A DNA stretch of 13,905 bases from Halocafeteria seosinensis (lineage: Eukaryota > Sar > Bigyra > Bicosoecida). Location of the stretch: positions 1-13,905 of the forward strand of contig LVLI01001188.1 in NCBI GenBank assembly GCA_001687465.1, in the 5' to 3' direction. Within the stretch, counting starts at the first letter, position 1; each line of letters begins with the position of its first letter. Positions 8,201-13,905 of this stretch are shown piece after piece. Position numbers and translations under genes: made by a program. The notes beneath the pieces are model-generated. The model saw only the letters and a list, made by a program, of their open reading frames with translations, ran no database searches and was not told where the DNA came from.

Positions 8201-11200
8201 TCTCGTTTTGATTCCTCCTTGTTTTGCTGTTTCATTATATTTGCGGGCTACTGCGACACAGGTGGAATTTGTCCTGTTCTTCCGGAAGCTTTAAGGTACC
8301 GTATCAGTGGGGTGACCAACTGCTTCTTTGCTAATACCATTCGCTTTGACTTGTTTTCACGTTTGTTTTGCCAGGAAGCCCAACATATTCTATCAAGGAC
8401 CACATGATGGAACTTGCGCGTCACTGGATTTTTCAAACCATCCTGGAAGACACCCGTCGGGAGCGGACTCGTTCGAATTCTGCACTGCCAATGGTCACTG
8501 CACCAGCGCTCTCCTAAGGTTAGTGTGCATGTTGGATTGTGTGGACATGTGTTCTTGTTTATAAGACTAGTCTGGCTTCAGAAATATCTTCACTACCGGA
8601 GAAGACTTCCTTTGTGTGACGTTTGAGTTCCTGTCCTCATACGGGATAGAAGGAAACGAACGGGCGTTTACGGTAGAGAGGAATGGACAAATGGGTATTC
8701 TTGGAAAGGCTTGTGAGAGCAATGTCAGTCTTACTCGAATCAAAGACGGAATGTGTGAACGACTACCCGGGGAGTTGCAGTAAGTCGCTTCTTGCTCAAC
8801 TTGGTATTATACTCCTCAATCATCCTCGCTTCGTGCAGACGGCGGTTCTTTTTCCTCCAAGATGGGACCACAGCTTTTTTCAATTTCTTCTGGAATCCCA
8901 CCGAGCAACAGCGGGATTTTCAATTTTGCGAGAGATACGGACAAAATGAAGTTTGCAAATCAGCAGTCCTACAGTACGTATTAATCTGAATCTTTCACGT
9001 TTGTATCTGAGTACAGCTTCATAAACTTACTGATGTATCGCGCAGACATGTCACTAATCCTGATCCGTTTGATGGCAATAAGAAAGCCAAGGATTGGTAT
9101 TGCGTCGAATTTGTATATGATAACCGCTATGGCGTAAGCGAGGAACGGCATGTCTGGTTGAATCCCCATGCTCAAGGCCTTGACGAAGGCATTGGCTTTC
9201 TTGATGTTGACTGCTCTAGTGCCCCTTCGGTTCCTCCGAAAGAGCACGGAGATCTGGTATTACGTTGTAAGTTATGATACCAAGTGACAGATGCTGAAGA
9301 CTTTTAAGAACGCCCTGGTACCACTTGAACACAGACGTCCCTCCACCAACGATGAGTCCAACAGTCACTCCAACTGCCGAAGTATCGTCGACGCCGAGTT
9401 CTTCATTTACTCCAAGCGGGTCTGTTACAGTAACTCCCACGGGCTTTCCTACGAGGTCAAGTAGTTCATTGCCTCATATACCGACGCCGACCCCAAGCGC
9501 AACGATTAATATTACTCAATACCTTATTAATTCACTGGATGGTCTGAATAAGCCTGACGGGAACAATGAAACGTTGATCGGTGATTTCATCCAAGAGTTG
9601 ATTCCGATTGCCAGCTCCCAGCATCTCAAACCATCTATAGGCCAGCGGATATTAGACTTGCTCGACGGCGCCCTGGGGTCTAATTTTGAAGCCAATACAA
9701 ACCAATTTCAGTATAGCGAAGATATCGGAAACGAAGCCGTTACGGCCACATCTCTTGTACTGGCTGGCGATTTCGAGAAAACCAAGGCAATGTTTGCTTC
9801 AGCTGAATCAGTGTTACAACGCGCGGCTAGATCTCAACTAGTAAATCGTATGGCTGGATCGAAAACGCAGATTGGGCGCACTTTATTCAAGCATCTCCCG
9901 ACGTTCTGCGATCAAACGTTCTTTGCTACTGTATTTGGCCGACGTCTTAGGAGTACCAGTGGCTTCAAAGTGATGCCCCCTGCTTCGCTCCACGGGGTAG
10001 GGTTAAGTGACATGGAGTTCGAGCATTGTGGTCGTAATGTTACGCTGACAGCTGACCGTGACAGGGTGAAGCCTTCTGTCTCTCATCATAGGGGGCGGAG
10101 CGCGCTGTTCTATCAGATAGATAGAGCGGATTTGGTAGCTGAGGAATACGTTTACCCCCCCTCACCAGTATCTCAGGCAACAGCGATCAGGAATGTTACT
10201 AAGAACTCCGGCGTTGCTGACTATCTGTTATCCTTACTGGATAGGTATATCAGTAGCCGGTTACCTGAGGGAGATCTTTTCGAGGAAGAGGGCTTCGGCG
10301 TCCGACTGATTAATGGATCCAGAGGCTTAGACCAATCTCGGCGGCTTTCCAGCCGTCTGGAAACTAGCAAACTAGAACGCAAGATAGCATCAAAGAGCCT
10401 TCGTGTTTCAGCGTTTAGTCTCGGCGAGGACAGTGAGGAACAAACGCTTCGAGACGACGCCGCCATAAATGTTACGTTAGTTCTGTACCCAGAGTATGAG
10501 GCTATCTCTTTAGTGAATGCCCCGGATGTTACCCGACTCATATCCGGTGAAATGAGATTGGTATCTCGCAAAGAGTTGTGTCCGAAGAGCCAGACTGGAG
10601 ACCTCTCCACATTCAGCGTGGAGTGCACAGATCCGCTCAGGGGCAGCAGTGAGACTCTCACAGTTGAATGCGGGCCGCCTCAGCAAGGAGCATGGATCGA
10701 AGTCTTTTGCCGTCAATCCGTAATAGTTCCTGTATTGCTTCATTCTGATGATGATTTGTCGGCTTGGAGCGACGTTCCAATTGCCAATGACAGTGTCCAT
10801 TTTGATGGACGAACCATCACTGGAGAAACGAACGAATTGGGTATCTTTTCCTCGGGTTTGCTAACTGTAGAAACAACTCCTGTTGCAAAGATGGCTGTAG
10901 CACCTAGTCCGAGTTCGACACCGAGTGTTACTGCAACTGTGACAGCTACGCCGACCTCAACGAGGACCCCGACAACTACAAGAACAGCTACGGTGACCCC
11001 TACGGTAACTCCGACGCATGCTTTTAAAAACTTAACAGCAGATGCCTATGTTACTTCGGGATGCGGAGAAGTTCATCCATTCAATTGTGTTACTATGATT
11101 GTCGAGGGAAGTAAGGAGACGACTTTCGCGCCATCTTCGAACTCATCCTTCATTGGAGCGGGACCACAACTTAGCATTCAAAGCTCTTCGGGGGAAGCTC

Positions 11201-13701
11201 CAGTCACTGCGATGGACTGTGGTAGAGTTGCGTCCACCGCGAGTGAGGGCGAAATTTTGTATTCGGGTTGTCAAGAGCAGTTTGCCGACTCAGATCTGGA
11301 CTTAATGCTTCCTATTGTTGCTGTGCCAACGCTTCTACAAAATATATCTTGTAAAGGCGGTCGAGCTGCGGACTCAAGATTCTGTAGGGAGTTGAGCTAC
11401 TCAATGGATTTGTATTTCCGACAGAATGCTTCTGAGCTTATCTGGGCTCAGGTTCCCCTTCTGAAACAGCAGCCAAGTGACCGTAGAAGATTCCTGGACG
11501 AAGAGCCGTCGCTATTGGTCCCAATGCTATTTGGGATTAGCGTAGAGGGTGAAAGGATCGTGTTGGCGGAGCAGTCCGCTTCGATTGATGTCTCAGAGGC
11601 CGTACAAGATGTGGGCTTAAATGCCGATGTCGAACCGAAAGATGTTGTGATTGAAGAAGGGAGAGGTGGAGTGCTACCAAACACAACCCAAATTGTGCAA
11701 CGCTTCGTGCTTTTGTCTCTTGAAGCAAATCAGCGCTATGTTTGGAGCAAGAGCCCTGCTTTGAAGGATGTTGCCATTGTGCCCCCGAATGGAACTTCCA
11801 GAGATACGTCGGTATCACTTGAACAGCCCTTGAAGTTCGATATTCTGCAGGCACCATTTGGTTCTTTGAAGTCTTACCTTGAAGTCACTGTCTCAAGTGT
11901 CAACCTTGATGTTTCGGAGACATTCCGCGTGTCGGTTACTTTAACTGTCCGCGAAGGGAAAGTGGAAGTTCCGCAAGAGGTGATTAGCACTAGGATGAGC
12001 TTTGCTGATTCTCCTGAGAGTCACAGTATCTTGCTTTCAAATGATGGAGGTTACCGTGTACGGTGGAGAGCAAGGCTGTTTTCGAGCCGGGGAGACGAGC
12101 TATCCGCCAATGAGTCGCAGGGGTTTTGGGTAAGACCCGCAGATGGGGCATTTCCGTTAGAGGGAACTGTAAACCATGATGAGCGACACCAACCTGTAAT
12201 TAAAATCGAGATCAGTGCCCGTGGATTGAATAGCTCTGGAAGGTTTGACGCTTGGGTTCTACTGGAGACGGATTCATTGCAAGCAGCCCCACAGGACGCC
12301 TGGACTCCAAGTCCTCCTTCTGTCAAGCCTACAGCATTGTTTGGGGAAACCCTATGGGTAAGACTTCGTCTGTTGGTGACCTCTGTATTCGTTTGCCCTC
12401 AGAAACCAGTAGAAGCAGAACTGACACCGAACGACGAAGTGGTGATAGAGTGGTCTGTGGTCAACGTAGCAAATCAGCCGGTTTTTCTTAGACCTAGGGA
12501 GTTCGCATTGCAGCTAATTCCCTTTGAAGTGGCTTCGCAAATACGAGATGAGCGAGAAGGGTACACAATTTTGTCTACCGTCGAGGGTAATAACCGCATT
12601 TTTGGCGACTGGTTACAGATTTCTCCGGCATCACTAGTGTTAGATGCGGAAAACCGTCGTCTTTTCAGGGCTACTATCAGATACGCTTCTGCTCGATTAT
12701 CTGTCAACTTGTCTGAAGGCTCATTCAGTGCCTTTCAGCATAGGCCTACCCTTCAATATTCACTCTCCATCCTCACGCTTCCCCAATGGCAAGATGGCAG
12801 GTCTTTCGACCAATCACGAGATACACGCGACCTGTCTTTGCGCATGTCATTTTTGCCGGGGGCCAGCAATATCCATGAGTCTTACGTAGAGAGGAATCGA
12901 TCCAGTGCGTTGGTAAACGAGCGTATCAAAGTACATGTGGTCTTAACAGATGTTTTCGGCAACAGTCCCGCAAGTGCAGTTTACTCCGCGGGTGGAGCTC
13001 TGCAAGGCCAACATGAACTGCCCGTGGTAACGATTGAACCGGAGGGTGTTGGAGAGGCGCAATTTGAATCGATTGCTTCCTTAGAGTTGCCCCTGGGGTT
13101 TCAGACAGGGAATACGGTAAGAAGCTTCACCTTTACACTGGCCTTCCAGCTTCCTGGAAAAGTATCAACCAACATCAAACTCGATGGTGAACGCATCAGT
13201 GAGTCGTCTTTGGTTTTTGAAACTCGCACGGTTTCCTGTGAAGGCAACCGAGTTCCCAACGAACTAGGTTCAGAATGCCTGTGCAGAGCAGGGTATTCGC
13301 GAGCACTTGGGGAGGATGAGCTTACGGCCCGAGCATGTATTCCTTGTCCAGAAGGGAGATTCTTGGCTCAACCGTCAAACCGAGAAAGGTGCGAATCCTG
13401 CCCGGAATCTTATTTCTCGTTACCAGGCAGTACCAGTTGTACCCCATGCCCCCCTCGAGGTTTCAATTGCTTTGAAGGAAAACTACGGATGCAAGATGGA
13501 TACTGGTGCGAAGTTTGTGCTGCAGAAAGTCCTGTACTTCCCACCAATACCACGGTACGGACTCATATCGTGAGAGAGCTACGGGATGGTGGATCCATAC
13601 GGCTACATCAATGCGAACCTCAGTCGGCATGTCAAGTGAACAACACGAAATTCGTTACGGAGTGCTCCAAAGGACGGAAAGGTCCGGGATCAGACGGATA
13701 G
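5137..13701 (+). CDS. 5' part of giant secreted/membrane-anchored surface protein, 21 coding exons, interrupted by element
   Basis: My exon model is 5137-5282, 5398-5568, 5643-5809, 5877-5910, 5988-6134, 6204-6378 (or 6385), 6455 (or 6453)-6483, 6553-6696, 6761-6936, 7018-7051, 7119-7319, 7389-7552, 7616-7649, 7720-7914, 7986-8185, 8262-8295, 8375-8518, 8582-8779, 8839-8973, 9046-9266 and 9335-13685. Phases agree at every junction except 6/7. The protein of about 2,366 residues has a signal peptide, seven a/b pairs of a Cys/Trp module (residues about 50-916), a Ser/Thr/Pro linker, a long region with a second such linker, beta-rich segments, and a GCC2/GCC3-like Cys-rich end. It breaks off in GRKGP at 13685; codons up to TAG 13699-13701 come from the inserted element. 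The missing membrane part lies at 121-1926. The product is likely a cell-surface protein with a binding or sensory role; its function is not known to me. Confidence 0.75.
5398..9266 (+). repeat. Seven tandem a/b pairs of an unrecognised Cys/Trp ectodomain module
   Basis: Exons alternate between two related modules of about 45-65 residues. Type a (exons 2, 5, 8, 11, 14, 17, 19) has the pattern D-G-x-C-x-S-F/L-x-F ... F-x-F/Y-C. Type b (exons 3, 6, 9, 12, 15, 18, 20) has G-D-W-x-C-V-x-F ... V-W-L/M ... C. After most b modules comes a short C-P-x-L-P-x-x-L-Q tag. Introns sit at equivalent places: phase 2 before each a, phase 2 between a and b, and phase 1 before the tag. Regular Cys spacing suggests disulfides and small beta domains. 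The copies are strongly diverged, so the expansion is old. I match this to no named family; lectin-like or EGF-like folds are possible but unsupported. Confidence 0.75.
5877..8295 (+). other. Five recurrent micro-exons encoding the CPxLPxxLQ tag
   Basis: Exons at 5877-5910, 7018-7051, 7616-7649 and 8262-8295 are each exactly 34 nt. The equivalent at 6453-6483 is 31 nt, or 29 nt with the alternative acceptor. Each starts by completing a phase 1 codon and ends in phase 2, encoding tags such as CPGLPDSLQ, CRALPHELQ and CPVLPEALR. In repeat 6 the same tag is fused to the preceding b exon (8582-8779) without an intron. In repeat 7 it is replaced by the Ser/Thr/Pro linker. Skipping one micro-exon (34 nt) would shift the frame. 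Confidence 0.7.
9337..9510 (+). other. Ser/Thr/Pro-rich linker 1
   Basis: About 58 residues rich in T-P, S-S and P-T pairs lie between the last b module and the first globular part of exon 21. Such stretches are typically extended and O-glycosylated stalks in extracellular proteins. The composition is visible directly; glycosylation is inference. Confidence 0.8.
9511..10890 (+). other. Ectodomain region between linkers, possible GAIN/REJ-like fold
   Basis: About 460 residues with several N-glycosylation sequons (for example RNVT, INVT). Amphipathic segments such as YLLSLLDRYI occur near both ends of the first half, and three Cys sit near 10579-10716. The stretch closes with TGETNELGIFSSGLLTV. 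A helix-rich part followed by beta strands, then a Cys pair and an ending like T-x-x-L-x-x-F, recalls the GAIN/GPS regions preceding membrane domains in polycystin-like proteins. The canonical GPS cleavage tripeptide is not seen. The domain call is weak. Confidence 0.35.
10898..11018 (+). other. Ser/Thr/Pro-rich linker 2
   Basis: About 40 residues of alternating Thr, Pro, Ala, Val and Ser (TATPTSTRTPTTTRTATVTP) form a second mucin-like stalk. It resembles the first in composition. Together they divide exon 21 into a middle and a membrane-proximal part. Confidence 0.8.
11030..13236 (+). other. Membrane-proximal beta-rich region
   Basis: About 735 residues, mostly alternating hydrophobic and polar residues and poor in Cys, as in immunoglobulin-like beta sandwiches. 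The segment around 12030-12280 (FWVRPADGAFPLEG then SGRFDAWVLLETDS) has the shape of a BACON/ASH-type sandwich. The part near 12600-12780 (DWLQISPASLVLD) looks like a second copy. VHVVLTDVFGNSPASAV (near 12930-12985) resembles filamin-type repeats. These are fold-level impressions from patterns, not family matches. Confidence 0.4.
13237..13685 (+). other. Ephrin-receptor-like (GCC2/GCC3) Cys-rich segment, cut at its end
   Basis: Closely spaced Cys pairs in the pattern CLCRAGYSRA, CIPCPEGRF, CESCPESYFSLPGSTSC, CTPCP match the GCC2/GCC3 (ephrin-receptor-like) Cys-rich repeat. After YWCEVC and a spacer, the segment ends with ECSKGRKGP, the start of the terminal GxxGPLCxxC motif. The continuation (LCDVC...CLEC) is missing here and found at 132-200. 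In this kind of protein the segment lies just outside the first membrane helix. Confidence 0.75.
13675..13685 (+). repeat. 11-bp target-site duplication, copy at the 5' gene half
   Basis: CGGAAAGGTCC, identical to 121-131 and in the same reading frame (R-K-G-P). From 13686 on the sequence is no longer coding-like and enters the inverted-repeat element. Confidence 0.75.
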
Positions 13702-13905
13702 CGGATTTGGAAAAGGGGGGGTGAACCACCTCGAGGTTGAAGTTGAAGCTGGGTACTGGTGGCAGTCTGGTGCGGCACGGTGCCCGGCACGGACCGCCGG
13801 CGCGCCAGCATGCCGGGCATTGCCGGCATCCGGCGGCATGGTATTTCGTACGTACTATGTACACCCTACAATACATGTATACGGGATTTCCGCATACAAT
13901 ATGAT
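13686..13905. mobile_element. Left end of an inserted DNA element (partial)
   Basis: Composition changes sharply after 13685. The first 60 bases carry the inverted-repeat arm (13699-13744) matching 63-108. A GC-rich stretch follows with repeated GCCGG and GGCACGG words (13770-13840), then an AT-richer end with short palindromic words (TACGTA, ACATGT). No open frame of note is seen, and the element continues beyond the window. It splits the receptor-like gene inside its Cys-rich domain. Confidence 0.65.
13699..13744 (+). repeat. Inverted repeat arm, partner of 63-108
   Basis: Blocks TAGCGGATTTG, GGGGGGGTGAACC and GGTTGAAGTT are identical to the reverse complement of 63-108, in the same order and nearly the same spacing. 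The short interruptions between blocks are diverged. Confidence 0.75.

Noticed and set aside
9216-12707. Several open frames of 70-150 codons opposite or overlapping exon 21
   Set aside because: They are shadows of the long coding exon, with arginine- and serine-rich translations and no independent support.
121-13685. Ciliate-style scrambled germline gene with an 11-bp pointer
   Set aside because: The permuted order and short shared repeat fit, but gene structure and code are unlike ciliates, and inverted repeats flank the junctions as expected for a transposon. Kept only as a remote alternative.

Overview
This looks like nuclear DNA of a microbial or algal eukaryote with short spliceosomal introns. 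The mapped introns are 59-115 nt, mostly 60-80 nt. They have GTRNGT-like donors, CTAAC/TTAAC-like branch sites and CAG or TAG acceptors. The long exons use the standard genetic code. The large secreted Cys-rich, Ser/Thr-Pro-linker, multi-TM surface protein recalls families known from red algae, other algae, oomycetes and related protists. The lineage cannot be fixed from this sequence alone. No rRNA, tRNA, CRISPR or bacterial operon structure is visible.

Layout. (1) Bases 1-120 are the end of a mobile element and hold one arm of an inverted repeat. (2) Bases 121-1926 are the 3' part of a giant surface-receptor/channel-like gene: the end of a Cys-rich ectodomain motif, about nine membrane helices and a charged cytoplasmic tail. 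An in-frame TAA at 1354 cuts the last helix. (3) Bases 2280-3512 on the minus strand hold an unrecognised multi-pass membrane protein. (4) Bases 3513-5136 are a gene-poor divergent promoter region with an (AC)n microsatellite. (5) Bases 5137-13685 are the 5' part of a giant gene. I resolve it into 21 coding exons: a signal peptide, seven paired copies of a Cys/Trp module that I do not recognise, two Ser/Thr/Pro linkers, a long beta-rich region and an ephrin-receptor-like (GCC2/GCC3-type) Cys-rich segment. (6) Bases 13686-13905 are again mobile-element sequence, with the opposite arm of the inverted repeat.

The main discovery is that regions 2 and 5 are two halves of one gene in permuted order. 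Coding sequence stops at 13685 after CGGAAAGGTCC and resumes in the same frame at 121 with the same 11 bases. Together they restore the motif GRKGPLCDVC. On the non-coding side of each 11-mer the sequence turns into inverted repeats. These are the expected traces of a transposon insertion with an 11-bp target-site duplication. The 3' half lies upstream of the 5' half, so the locus must be a tandem duplication of an already interrupted gene, a circular molecule, a rearrangement, or an assembly artefact. The rejoined protein would be about 2,960 residues: secreted ectodomain, membrane domain and cytosolic tail.

Two further blemishes suggest recent decay or unusual decoding: the TAA in the last helix, and an exon 6/7 junction whose best-placed splice sites create a TAG. 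Almost all other splice phases and a 1,450-codon terminal exon are intact, so any decay is young.
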